In this document: positions 8,847 through 16,666 of the stretch, in pieces | How positions within the stretch are numbered: position 1 is the first letter of the stretch | Layout: every line of letters begins with the position of its first letter | The notes under the pieces: generated by a model | What the model saw: the letters and a program-made list of their open reading frames with translations, nothing else | Told to the model about the DNA's origin: nothing | Databases searched by the model: none | Position numbers and translations under genes: made by a program | Source of the DNA: Psychrobacillus sp044762855 | GTDB lineage: Bacteria > Bacillota > Bacilli > Bacillales_A > Planococcaceae | Reading direction: 5' to 3' | Length of the DNA: 64,000 nt | NCBI RefSeq assembly: GCF_044762855.1 | Contig: NZ_JBIWFB010000004.1 | Coordinates: 276,810 to 340,809 of the forward strand

Positions 8847-9374
8847 TTATTGAGCTGGATTTAATTGAAGCTCAACATTGATTTTGATGTCGTCTCCAAC
8901 TAATACGCCACCAGTTTCTAACGCTTGGTTCCAAGTTAAATCAAATTCTTTACGACTGATTTTAGTTTCCGCATTGAACGCCACAACTTCTACGCCCCAT
9001 GGGTTTGTGCCTTTACCGCCGTATTCCACTTCAAATGTTACTGGTTTAGTTTCGCCTTTAATCGTCATATCGCCTGTTACATTGTATTCACCATCATCTG
9101 TTTTTTTGATGTCTGTTGCAACGAATTTAATGTTTGGGAAAGCTTCTGTGTCAAAGAAATCAGCACCACGTAAGTGATTGTCGCGATCTTCGTTGTTTGT
9201 AGTAATCGATTTCACATCGATGTCAAAGCTGATTGTTGCGCCAGTTAAATCTTCAGCGTTTCCTTCTAAATCAGCAGTAAAGTTAGTGAAAGATCCTTTT
9301 ACTTTTGAAACCATCATGTGTTTTACAGAAAAGTCGATACTAGAATGTGCAGCGTCCAAATTAAATTTTGTCAT
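8847..9374 (-). CDS. YceI-family lipid-binding barrel protein
   Basis: 175 residues of the YceI-like family: N-terminal FNLDAAHSSIDFSVKHMMVSKVKGSF, then alternating beta strands including ATISFDIDVKSITTNNEDRDNHLRG and ADFFDTEAFPNIKF, a family hallmark. These proteins form a lipocalin-like barrel that binds isoprenoid or other amphiphilic molecules. No signal peptide is present, as in other Firmicutes cytosolic members. The ATG at 9374 is chosen for its GAGGAGG ribosome site. An inverted repeat overlaps its promoter, so it is likely repressor-controlled. Confidence 0.88.
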   Translation of the reverse strand: MTKFNLDAAHSSIDFSVKHMMVSKVKGSFTNFTADLEGNAEDLTGATISFDIDVKSITTNNEDRDNHLRGADFFDTEAFPNIKFVATDIKKTDDGEYNVTGDMTIKGETKPVTFEVEYGGKGTNPWGVEVVAFNAETKISRKEFDLTWNQALETGGVLVGDDIKINVELQLNPAQ

Positions 9375-9408
9375 TTTAATTTCCTCCTCAGGATTTCTTG
9401 TTTTTCTT

Positions 9409-9459
9409 AGTATAAAACATATTTGTTTTGAAATCAAGATGTTTTATTTCGAAACAAAT
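9409..9459 (-). promoter_or_regulatory. yceI promoter with overlapping inverted-repeat operator
   Basis: On the minus strand TTGATT (9437-9432), a 17-bp spacer and TATACT (9414-9409) form a sigma-A promoter. A 14-bp inverted repeat (ATTTGTTTTGAAAT at 9421-9434 and ATTTCGAAACAAAT at 9446-9459, one mismatch, 11 bp between) covers the -35 and spacer. The position suits a MarR- or HxlR-type repressor; the regulator is not identified. Confidence 0.65.
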
Positions 9460-9609
9460 AAAAATACCTAAACAATTTTCTTTACCCTATTTGTAAAGTA
9501 TTAATCTACAAGTTACTTTATGTAACTAACTTTAGATTAATACAGTACTTACGTCAAGTAATTAAATTACTGTTATTTTACAAAAAAATAATATAGGCGT
9601 ATAATAGGT

Positions 9610-9712
9610 TTAACTTAATTCAGCAAAAGTCTCCCACTTATATGGGTGATGAGCATGTATAGCAAGAGTAGGATTCGATAGGGGTTCACAAAATCTTGCT
9701 GAATAAAGTTAA
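9610..9712. repeat. 103-bp element with 17-bp terminal inverted repeats
   Basis: Ends TTAACTTAATTCAGCAA (9610-9626) and TTGCTGAATAAAGTTAA (9696-9712) are inverted repeats matching at 16 of 17 positions. The interior has a smaller CCCA/TGGG hairpin and no coding capacity. The form is that of a miniature mobile element or a structured RNA. Confidence 0.6.
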
Positions 9713-9818
9713 AGCCTCCGGCGGATGCCACAGATTTTTTAGGGGAATTTCTCGAGCGAGCTCGAGAAAAATCTGGGCGCAAATACGCTAAAGGCGAATT
9801 TGATTTGAGGTGAAACAA

Positions 9819-10124
9819 ATGAAAGAAACATTATTATGTCCACGTTTAGCGAAGGCAATGGAGTTGCTCGGAAAAAGATGGACTGCCTTAATTATTTTTC
9901 AATTAATTGATGGAGCGAAACGATTTAATGAAATCGAGTCGTCTCTTCCTATAAGTGGTCGATTACTTTCAGAGCGTTTAAAAGAGCTGGAAAAAGAAGG
10001 CTTAGTAGAAAGAACTGTGTTCTCGGAAGTTCCTGTACGTGTGGAATATAATTTAACTGCCAAAGGATATGCGCTAAAAGATGTAGTTGATGGAATTGAA
10101 TCTTGGTCTAAGGAATGGTTCTAA
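9819..10124 (+). CDS. HxlR-family transcriptional regulator with N-terminal cysteine
   Basis: 101 residues, a complete HxlR (DUF24) winged helix: CPRLAKAMELLGKRWTALII, FNEIESSLPISGRLLSERLK and LVERTVFSEVPVRVEYNLT. A lone Cys at residue 7 sits where the redox-sensing Cys of B. subtilis YodB and related regulators lies, so thiol-based sensing of electrophiles or quinones is plausible (family knowledge). The ATG at 9819 is preferred to the GTG at 9810 because the GAGG at 9806-9810 gives proper spacing. It is divergent from yceI, which may be its target; that is inference. Confidence 0.88.
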   Translation: MKETLLCPRLAKAMELLGKRWTALIIFQLIDGAKRFNEIESSLPISGRLLSERLKELEKEGLVERTVFSEVPVRVEYNLTAKGYALKDVVDGIESWSKEWF

Positions 10125-10133
10125 CAATTTTGC

Positions 10134-10162
10134 TTGAAAAATAAAGTGCAAGCACGCATACT
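10134..10162 (+). promoter_or_regulatory. Probable murB promoter
   Basis: TTGAAA, 17-bp spacer, CATACT upstream of murB. The -10 matches four of six consensus positions. Confidence 0.45.
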
Positions 10163-10203
10163 ATGGAAAGGTATAAGGTTAATGGAGAAAGGATTGGCTA
10201 TTT

Positions 10204-11124
10204 TTGGCTAAAGAACAATGGTATCAAGATTTAATAACACAACTAGATCCGATGAACGTAAAAATAGATGAAGCATTGAATTTGCACACAATGACACGTA
10301 TGGGCGGTGTTGCAGATATATTTGTAACTCCTGACACGGAGAACGAAGCTGCATTCACGGTTCAATATGCGTATAAAAATGATATTCCCTTATTGCTATT
10401 AGGAAATGGATCTAATATGGTTGTTCGTGATGGCGGGGTGCGTGGTATTGTACTTCGTTTGGAAAAGCTGAACAAAATCACGATAAAAGGAAACAGAGTG
10501 ATTGCAGAAAGTGGAGCAGATATTATCGATGTTTCTAGAGCGGTTGCAAGTGAGACACTAACTGGCTTAGAATTCGCGTGCGGTATTCCTGGTTCAATCG
10601 GTGGTGCAATGGCGATGAATGCTGGTGCATATGGTGGAGAGATTCAAGATGTAATCGTTCAATCAACTGTCTTAACACCAAGTGGTGAAAAGCTTGTTCT
10701 GTCAAAAGAAGAGCTCGAACTTGGCTACCGTAAAAGTATTATTACAAAAAAAGGGTATTATGTATTATCCGCTGAGTTTGAATTGGCTCCTGGTAATAAG
10801 GAAGAAATCGATGCAAAAATTGCTGATTTAACATTCCAACGAGAATCCAAGCAACCGCTCGAATATCCATCCGCAGGTAGTGTCTTCAAACGTCCACCTG
10901 GTTATTTTGCAGGAAAGCTTATTCAAGATAGCGGACTGCAAGGAAAAGGATACGGTGGAGCAGAAGTTTCTACAAAGCATGCAGGTTTTATTATTAATAA
11001 AAATAATGCCACTGCCACTGATTATATTAGCACAATCGAAATGGTGAAAGCAGCAGTAAAGAAAAATTTCGATGTGGAGTTAGAACTTGAAGTAAAAATA
11101 GTTGGAGAAAACGCAGACCTGTGA
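10204..11124 (+). CDS. murB: UDP-N-acetylenolpyruvoylglucosamine reductase MurB
   Basis: 306 residues, close to the B. subtilis length. It reduces UDP-GlcNAc-enolpyruvate to UDP-MurNAc with NADPH and FAD in the cytoplasmic stage of peptidoglycan synthesis. FAD-binding segments are LLGNGSNMVVRDGGVRG and GLEFACGIPGSIGGAMAMNA. The catalytic region is YPSAGSVFKRP, whose Ser donates a proton, and the last domain is the short type-II form (STKHAGFIINKNNATATDY). The start is TTG after GGAGAAAGG. A single-gene unit ending in a long palindromic terminator. Confidence 0.95.
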   Translation: MAKEQWYQDLITQLDPMNVKIDEALNLHTMTRMGGVADIFVTPDTENEAAFTVQYAYKNDIPLLLLGNGSNMVVRDGGVRGIVLRLEKLNKITIKGNRVIAESGADIIDVSRAVASETLTGLEFACGIPGSIGGAMAMNAGAYGGEIQDVIVQSTVLTPSGEKLVLSKEELELGYRKSIITKKGYYVLSAEFELAPGNKEEIDAKIADLTFQRESKQPLEYPSAGSVFKRPPGYFAGKLIQDSGLQGKGYGGAEVSTKHAGFIINKNNATATDYISTIEMVKAAVKKNFDVELELEVKIVGENADL

Positions 11125-11132
11125 AGGTATAT

Positions 11133-11187
11133 ACGTCCCTGTGCAGCAAACAATTCTGAATTGTTTGCTGCACAGGGACGTTTTTTT
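11133..11187 (+). terminator. Long perfect palindrome used as murB terminator
   Basis: 24-bp perfect arms (11133-11156 and 11158-11181) around one central base, beginning ACGTCCCTGTGCAGCAAACA, followed by a T run. A near copy occurs at 17593-17637. Confidence 0.88.
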
Positions 11188-11209
11188 CATTCAAATATAT
11201 ATTTGAATG
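11188..11209. promoter_or_regulatory. CadC/ArsR-type operator
   Basis: A perfect 22-bp palindrome, each half CATTCAAATAT, just upstream of the promoter of the ArsR-family gene. The half-site TCAAATA..TATTTGA resembles the operator known for CadC. A second, imperfect copy (TCAAACGACTATTTGA, near 11253-11268) lies between the promoter and the start codon. Confidence 0.7.
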
Positions 11210-11212
11210 ACC

Positions 11213-11241
11213 TTGCTATTGGAATAGTTTGAACATATAAT
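11213..11241 (+). promoter_or_regulatory. Promoter of the cad operon
   Basis: TTGCTA (11213-11218), 17-bp spacer, TATAAT (11236-11241), placed between the two operator-like palindromes. Confidence 0.7.
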
Positions 11242-11281
11242 GAAAATAACAATCAAACGACTATTTGAATGAGGTGAAAAT

Positions 11282-11656
11282 ATGCAAACGAAAGATATGT
11301 GTGAGGTAACAAAAGCAAACGAAAATGTAGTATTTTCTGTGAAACAGCAACTTCCGGATGTAACGAACGTTGCGAAAATTTTTAAAGCATTAGCTGATGA
11401 GACACGTTTAAAAATTGCGTATGCACTAACAATAGAAGAAGAACTCTGTGTGTGTGATGTGAGTGAAATAATTAGTTCCTCTACCGCCACCGCATCACAT
11501 CACTTACGCTATTTACGCGATCTGTCACTAGCCAAATCTGAAAGAAAAGGAAAGTTAGTTTATTACTCATTAGCGGATCATCATGTGAATCAGTTAGTGA
11601 AAATTGCATATGAACACGCGATGGAAGAGGGGGAGAAGATTGGAGAAAGCAACTAA
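11282..11656 (+). CDS. cadC: ArsR/SmtB-family metal-responsive repressor (CadC-like)
   Basis: 124 residues with a winged helix (VAKIFKALADETRLKIAYAL, STATASHHLRYLRDLSLAKS). Cys7 near the N-terminus and the ELCVCDV motif (Cys56, Cys58) correspond to the thiolates by which CadC binds Cd, Pb or Zn and leaves DNA. RBS GAGGTG. A CadC-type operator overlaps its control region, which fits autoregulation. The following P-type ATPase gene overlaps the end by 17 nt. Gene symbol by homology; the metal range is not proven. Confidence 0.88.
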   Translation: MQTKDMCEVTKANENVVFSVKQQLPDVTNVAKIFKALADETRLKIAYALTIEEELCVCDVSEIISSSTATASHHLRYLRDLSLAKSERKGKLVYYSLADHHVNQLVKIAYEHAMEEGEKIGESN

Positions 11657-13736
11657 AAAAGAGTATCGCTTAGAGAATCTTTCATGTGCCAACTGTGCGA
11701 TGAAATTTGAAAATAATATAAAAAGCCTCGCAAATGTGGAAGAGGCAATCGTAAATTTTGGTGCTTCTAAAGTTGCTGTTATTGGCAATGTCACTGTAGA
11801 AGACATTGAAAAGGCAGGTGCTTTTGACGGCATTAAAGTAGCACCGCTTAAACAGCGAAAACAAGAAACAACGCCATTTTTCAAACGGAAAGAAAATGTC
11901 GTTACAGCCATTTCCTTTCTCTTTTTAGTGATTGGAATTGTCGTTTCGTTTATGTATGAAGAAACGCATCCCCTTGCGATTGGCTTGTTTGTTATCGCCA
12001 TTGTAGTTGGTGGATATGATATGTTCAAAAGTGGGTTGTTGAATTTATCACGCTTTTATTTTGATATGAAAACGCTTATGACGATTGCGATTATTGGTGC
12101 AGCGATTATTGGTGAGTGGCGTGAAGGTGCGGTTGTTGTGTTTTTATTCGCAGTTAGTGAAGCATTAGAAGCCTACTCGATGAATAAAGCGCGTCAATCA
12201 ATCAGCCAATTAATAGACATAGCACCTCCTTCGGCAACGATTCGCAGGGACGGCCAATTAGTAGAGATTGATACGGAATTTATTCAAATAAATGATGTGT
12301 TAATCGTAAAGCCAGGGCAAAAGATTGCCATGGATGGGATTGTTTTGAATGGGGCTTCATCGGTCAACCAAGCTTCGATTACAGGAGAGGCAGTACCTGT
12401 CTATAAAGCGACTGGAGACGAAGTGTTTGCTGGAACTTTAAACGAAGAAGGTTCGTTAGAAGTCAAAGTAACGAAAAGAGTGGAAGATACAACGATTGCA
12501 AAAATTATTCACTTAGTAGAGGAAGCGCAAGCAGAAAAAGCACCTTCCCAAAAGTTTGTTGATAAATTTGCTAAATATTATACCCCTGTCATTATTGCCA
12601 TTGCTTTTTTAGTAGCAATTGTACCACCTCTATTTGGTGGTGATTGGCAAACATGGATTTACCAAGGACTTGCGGTATTAGTAGTAGGATGTCCTTGTGC
12701 ATTAGTTGTATCCACACCGGTAGCCATCGTAACAGCTATCGGAAATGCAGCGAAGCAAGGTGTGCTTATTAAAGGTGGGATACACTTAGAAGAAATCGGA
12801 CGTATACGAGCAATTGCTTTTGATAAAACGGGAACTTTAACAAAAGGGTATCCAGAAGTAACAGTTGTCGAGTCAGAAAATCCACATGATCTGCTACAAA
12901 AAGTGATGTCTATCGAAACATATTCGGGGCATCCACTAGCACAAGCAATTGTGAAATACGGTTCAGAGAAGCATATACACGCTTTGGAAGTCGAAAATTT
13001 TCAGTCTATTACTGGTAAAGGAGCAGAAGGGATCGTCCATGGGAAGAAATGGTCAGTAGGCAGTGTGGCATGGATTCTTTCTGTCAGTACTGTTCCGAGT
13101 GAAGTAATTGCGCGTACAGAACAATTGCAATCAGAAGGAAATACAGTAATGCTTGCAGTAGAGGATGGACAATATAAAGGGTTTATTGCAGTAGCAGACC
13201 CTATTCGTACGACAAGCAAGAAAGTGCTACAAGATCTTAAAAGTGCAGGTATCAAACATACGGTTATGCTTACAGGCGATGACAAACGAACGGCAAATGC
13301 CATTGCTGCTAAACTTGGAATGACAGATGTAGAAGCAAATCTCATGCCTGAACAAAAGCTAACAGCTATTAAAGCGTTAAAAGAAAAATATAGAGCCGTT
13401 GCAATGGTCGGAGACGGAGTAAATGATGCACCAGCACTTGCTGCAGCTTCTGTAGGAATTGCGATGGGTGGAGCAGGAACAGATGCGGCACTCGAAACTG
13501 CAGATGTTGCATTAATGGCAGATGATTTAGAAAAGCTTCCATATACGATACGATTAAGTCGAAAAGCATTGCATATTATTAAAGAAAATATTATGTTTGC
13601 TTTAGGGTTAAAGATTATTGCGCTTTTGCTCATCATTCCAGGGTGGTTAACATTATGGATTGCCATTTTCGCGGATATGGGTGCAACATTACTCGTAGTG
13701 CTAAATTCGTTGCGACTATTAAAAGTGCATAAATAG
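11640..13736 (+). CDS. cadA: Cadmium/zinc/lead-exporting P1B-type ATPase CadA
   Basis: 698 residues. One N-terminal heavy-metal domain (SCANCAMKFE, Cys16 and Cys19) is followed by membrane segments, the actuator loop (ASITGEAVPV), the transport motif CPC (VVGCPCALVVSTPVA), the phosphorylation site DKTGTLTKG, the SGHPLAQAI motif and the hinge MVGDGVNDAPALAAA. It pumps divalent soft metals out of the cell using ATP. The TTG at 11640 is chosen for the GGGGGAG before it; the longer frame from 11604 is inside cadC. Control by the upstream repressor is expected. Confidence 0.92.
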   Translation: MEKATKKEYRLENLSCANCAMKFENNIKSLANVEEAIVNFGASKVAVIGNVTVEDIEKAGAFDGIKVAPLKQRKQETTPFFKRKENVVTAISFLFLVIGIVVSFMYEETHPLAIGLFVIAIVVGGYDMFKSGLLNLSRFYFDMKTLMTIAIIGAAIIGEWREGAVVVFLFAVSEALEAYSMNKARQSISQLIDIAPPSATIRRDGQLVEIDTEFIQINDVLIVKPGQKIAMDGIVLNGASSVNQASITGEAVPVYKATGDEVFAGTLNEEGSLEVKVTKRVEDTTIAKIIHLVEEAQAEKAPSQKFVDKFAKYYTPVIIAIAFLVAIVPPLFGGDWQTWIYQGLAVLVVGCPCALVVSTPVAIVTAIGNAAKQGVLIKGGIHLEEIGRIRAIAFDKTGTLTKGYPEVTVVESENPHDLLQKVMSIETYSGHPLAQAIVKYGSEKHIHALEVENFQSITGKGAEGIVHGKKWSVGSVAWILSVSTVPSEVIARTEQLQSEGNTVMLAVEDGQYKGFIAVADPIRTTSKKVLQDLKSAGIKHTVMLTGDDKRTANAIAAKLGMTDVEANLMPEQKLTAIKALKEKYRAVAMVGDGVNDAPALAAASVGIAMGGAGTDAALETADVALMADDLEKLPYTIRLSRKALHIIKENIMFALGLKIIALLLIIPGWLTLWIAIFADMGATLLVVLNSLRLLKVHK

Positions 13737-13756
13737 TACGTTCGGAGGGATATAAA

Positions 13757-14866
13757 ATGAAGCTTACAGAATGGACAATGGAAGAGCAGGAACAGCTTAT
13801 CCATTTTATGACGACTAATACTTGGCCGTATCATGGAAATGCTCATCCGGCAAGGGAACTAATTGAAAAGACAATTGAAGAAGGCGGATATCAATCCGAC
13901 GAAGTAAAAACCTTTTGGGTAGAGAATGAAGAAAATGAACAGGTTGGAATCGTTAAAATTTATGATTTGCGAGACGAGATTCCTTTATTTGATTTGCGAA
14001 TTGCAGATGAAGCAAGAGGAAGAGGATATGGTCCACTTGCATTAAAGATGGTAACAGAATATGTTTTCCAACTACCGGAGGCTAAAATTCGTTTAGAAGG
14101 CCATACAAGACAAGATAATTTTGCTATGCGTAAAACGTTTGAACGAGCTGGCTTTGTAAAAGAAGCTCAGCTCCGTCAAGCTTGGTTTTCTCCGAAAGAA
14201 GAATCTTATTATGATGCAGTTACATATGGGATGACGAGAGAAGACTTTTTAAAAGGGACGGCAACGCCAGTAAAATGGGATGATGATTCGCATCCAGAAG
14301 TGAGTAAAAAAGAAGACTATTCTTTTTCGGAAGAGTTGGAAACAGAACGATTAATCATTCGAGCACCTAAAGTAGAAGATGCGGAAGTAGCATGGAAAGC
14401 AATTATAAATTCCCACGACGCATTAAAAGAATGGATGCCATGGGCGCAAACGAAAGAAACTCTAGAGCAGACTACTACTAATTTGCGACAAGCAGTAGCT
14501 GATTTTATCACCCGAAAAGATTTACGACTGCATTTGTTCTTAAAAGAGACGGGAGAATTTGTAGGTTCTTCGGGTCTACATCGGATCGATTGGAAAGTGC
14601 GTAAGTTTGAAATTGGCTATTGGATAGACAGTAAGTTCGAAGGAAAAGGGCTAATGACTGAAGCGGTTGAACGCATCACTCGATTTGCGTTTGAAGAATT
14701 AGATGCAAATCGTGTAGAAATTCGATGCGATAGTGAAAATGTACGAAGTCGCTCGGTCGCAGAAAGGCTCGCGTATACGTTAGAAGGAACCCTTCATCAT
14801 GATTCTTTATCTTCTGATGGTAAAAAGTTAAGAGATACTTGTATTTACGCTAAAACAAAAGGATAA
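13757..14866 (+). CDS. Tandem-domain GNAT acetyltransferase
   Basis: 369 residues made of two complete GNAT folds. Domain 1 (about 1-165) carries the acetyl-CoA loop EARGRGYGPLALK (Arg87-Gly92) and an RKTFERAGFVKEA segment. Domain 2 (about 185-365) is RimJ/RimL-like (ETERLIIRAP, KFEGKGLMTEAVERI, RSRSVAERLAYTLEGTL). Each resembles a separate family, so this is a fusion of two acetyltransferases. Substrates are unknown; RimL-like domains acetylate protein N-termini or small molecules. It starts 20 nt after cadA with RBS CGGAGGG, so it may be co-transcribed with the metal pump. Confidence 0.82.
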   Translation: MKLTEWTMEEQEQLIHFMTTNTWPYHGNAHPARELIEKTIEEGGYQSDEVKTFWVENEENEQVGIVKIYDLRDEIPLFDLRIADEARGRGYGPLALKMVTEYVFQLPEAKIRLEGHTRQDNFAMRKTFERAGFVKEAQLRQAWFSPKEESYYDAVTYGMTREDFLKGTATPVKWDDDSHPEVSKKEDYSFSEELETERLIIRAPKVEDAEVAWKAIINSHDALKEWMPWAQTKETLEQTTTNLRQAVADFITRKDLRLHLFLKETGEFVGSSGLHRIDWKVRKFEIGYWIDSKFEGKGLMTEAVERITRFAFEELDANRVEIRCDSENVRSRSVAERLAYTLEGTLHHDSLSSDGKKLRDTCIYAKTKG

Positions 14867-14872
14867 GCTAGA

Positions 14873-14906
14873 AAAAAGGTGCTGCCTATTAGGCAACACC
14901 TTTTTC
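14873..14906. terminator. Bidirectional terminator
   Basis: AAAAAGGTGCTGCC pairs with GGCAACACCTTTTT (one mismatch) around TATTA, between converging genes. Confidence 0.82.
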
Positions 14907-15061
14907 TAAAGCGATCGTCTTCCTGTTACAAGTTGAATGACGAAAATAATACCGGCAATAATTAATAGTGCGTGGATAAGCCCGCCGCCTATTTTTAAAA
15001 CTAAACCTAATAACCAAAGTACGATTAATATGACGATAATCGTCCATAGTAATTTACCCAT
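14906..15061 (-). CDS. Lmo0937-family small membrane protein
   Basis: 51 residues (MGKLLWTIIVILIVLWLLGL, then a GGGLIHALLIIAGIIFVIQL second hydrophobic half). Two membrane segments with a Gly hinge and a short Arg tail are typical of the Lmo0937 family found in Listeria and bacilli. An AAAGGATG ribosome site precedes the ATG. A near-consensus sigma-B promoter (15103-15128) lies about 40 bp upstream, which suggests a general-stress role. Exact function unknown. Confidence 0.8.
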   Translation of the reverse strand: MGKLLWTIIVILIVLWLLGLVLKIGGGLIHALLIIAGIIFVIQLVTGRRSL

Positions 15062-15102
15062 GTAGAACATCCTTTCCATTGTTACTCATCGTTATTAAAA
15101 AG

Positions 15103-15128
15103 TTACCCCTTACAAGGGTGTATTAAAC
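15103..15128 (-). promoter_or_regulatory. Sigma-B promoter of the Lmo0937-family gene
   Basis: On the minus strand GTTTAA (15128-15123), 14-bp spacer, GGGTAA (15108-15103). It matches the known sigma-B consensus fully in both boxes. Confidence 0.78.
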
Positions 15129-15253
15129 ATTTTATGTGAATAGTAAATAATTCCATTTCTGAATGATGTAGGCTGTAGGAAATAATGTCTTGAATTGTGA
15201 AGGGGGACAGGATGTAGTAAAATGAACAAAGAAGTGAGGAAAGGAAGATGTAA

Positions 15254-15673
15254 ATGCCAACACCAAGCATGGAAGACCATATAGAACAAATTTATATATT
15301 AATCGAGCAGAAGGGATATGCTCGTGTGTCTGACATAGCAGAAGCATTATCGGTATTACCATCTTCCGTAACAAAAATGGTACAAAAGTTGGATAAAGAT
15401 GGTTTCTTAATATACGAAAAATATCGTGGCTTAACCCTTACAACCAAAGGAATGAAACTTGGAAAAAAACTAGTGAAGCGACATGACTTACTAGAAGACT
15501 TTTTACGATTAATTGGTGTGGAAGAAGAAAATATTTATGGAGATGTTGAAGGTATTGAACATCATTTAAGTTGGAATTCTATTGATCGAATTGCCGATTT
15601 AGTTTTATTTTTGGAAGAGAATCCTGAGTTGCAATCGAGACTACTTGCTTTAAAAGAAGAAACAAAAGACTAA
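15254..15673 (+). CDS. mntR: Manganese transport regulator MntR
   Basis: 139 residues, DtxR family. All six residues that bind the binuclear Mn site in B. subtilis MntR are conserved at the same numbers: Asp8, Glu11, His77, Glu99, Glu102 and His103. The winged helix is RVSDIAEALSVLPSSVTKMV. It lacks the SH3 domain of DtxR proper, as MntR does. It represses manganese uptake genes when Mn is plentiful; none of those genes is in this window. Single-gene unit. Confidence 0.95.
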   Translation: MPTPSMEDHIEQIYILIEQKGYARVSDIAEALSVLPSSVTKMVQKLDKDGFLIYEKYRGLTLTTKGMKLGKKLVKRHDLLEDFLRLIGVEEENIYGDVEGIEHHLSWNSIDRIADLVLFLEENPELQSRLLALKEETKD

Positions 15674-15715
15674 AAAACAAAACCAACTATATAGATAAAA
15701 AGGAGAGCGATATAT

Positions 15716-16576
15716 TTGACAGAACTATCATCAGGAGAAATTGTAAAATTACAAGTAAAGTCACAAGAAGGTTCCAAATGGATTCTTCATCATAATGAGA
15801 TGGAAATTTCATTAAATGCATCTGAAGCGCCAGAAGATTTACAAATAGATGATACGATTGAGGTGTTTTTATTTGTAGACCGAAGAGGTAATCTATCCGC
15901 GACGACTGGGCTTCCTACTATACAAAAAGGAACGTATGGATGGGCAAGAGTGATTAAAGTTTCTGAAAAAGAAGGAGCTTTTGTAGATATCGGTACGTCC
16001 AAAGAAGTACAAGTAAAAGCAGAAGACTTACCGAAGATAAAAGAACTTTGGCCAGTAAATGGGGATCATCTATATATGACCCTTCGAACGGATAAAGACG
16101 GAGAACTATTTGGGCGTTTGGCAACAGAGGATCGAGTAGAGGAACTGTATATTGATGCACCTACAACATTATTCAACCAAAACTTACAAGCAAGACCTTA
16201 TCGATTACTCCCTGTTGGAACATTTTTACTAAGCGTACCCGAGAACTATCGAATTTTCGTTCATCAATCAGAACGCGTAGAAGAACCAAGACTTGGACAA
16301 GATCTTACCGTTCGTATTATTGATACGAAAGAAGATGGCTCTTTAAACGGATCACTACTTCCACGGAGACACGAGCGCATAGGAGACGATGCAGAGTCGA
16401 TATTCCGTTATATAAATGATGTTGGTGGAAAAATGCCGTTTACAGACAAATCAACTCCAGAAGAAATCCAAGAAATGTTCACGATGAGCAAAGCAGCATT
16501 TAAACGTGCGCTTGGTAAACTTATGAAAGAAGGCAAAATCGTTCAAAGCGATGGCTGGACGCAAGTAAAAGAATGA
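15716..16576 (+). CDS. S1-domain RNA-binding protein, CvfB/YitL family
   Basis: 286 residues starting with TTG after AAAAGGAGAGCG. The first part is a series of S1-like OB folds (GEIVKLQVKSQEG; AFVDIGTSKEVQVKAEDLP; LTVRIIDTKEDGSLNGSLLPRRHERIG), and the C-terminus is a winged helix (STPEEIQEMFTMSKAAFKRALGKLMKEGKI). This architecture defines the conserved virulence factor B family (CvfB in S. aureus, YitL in B. subtilis), which binds RNA and affects gene expression after transcription. It is 42 nt downstream of mntR. A terminator follows. Confidence 0.88.
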   Translation: MTELSSGEIVKLQVKSQEGSKWILHHNEMEISLNASEAPEDLQIDDTIEVFLFVDRRGNLSATTGLPTIQKGTYGWARVIKVSEKEGAFVDIGTSKEVQVKAEDLPKIKELWPVNGDHLYMTLRTDKDGELFGRLATEDRVEELYIDAPTTLFNQNLQARPYRLLPVGTFLLSVPENYRIFVHQSERVEEPRLGQDLTVRIIDTKEDGSLNGSLLPRRHERIGDDAESIFRYINDVGGKMPFTDKSTPEEIQEMFTMSKAAFKRALGKLMKEGKIVQSDGWTQVKE

Positions 16577-16625
16577 GAAAAGGGGTAAAAAGAATCGATT
16601 CATTCGGAACTTTTTACTCCTTTTT
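16577..16625 (+). terminator. Terminator after cvfB-like gene
   Basis: GGGGTAAAAAG (16581-16591) pairs with CTTTTTACTCC (16610-16620), followed by a T run. Confidence 0.78.
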
Positions 16626-16666
16626 ACGTACTAATGGATGAGCCAACTGGAAAGGAGTTTGATGAA

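Larger units (their letters stand above)
9375..9818. other. 444-bp intergenic region between yceI and the HxlR gene
   Basis: It holds the yceI promoter/operator (right of 9375), an AT-rich stretch, the inverted-repeat element at 9610-9712 and a strong hairpin at 9748-9769 (arms TTTCTCGAGC/GCTCGAGAAA, 2-nt loop) that can be extended outward by AGATTTTT/AAAAATCT. No gene is seen. Confidence 0.6.

Noticed and set aside
8653..8853. 66-codon plus-strand frame between the transporter and yceI
   Set aside because: No ribosome site, low-complexity composition, and it runs into the yceI terminator hairpin.
13001..13846. Long minus-strand frame opposite the end of cadA
   Set aside because: It is a shadow of the cadA reading frame, without ribosome site or family motifs.
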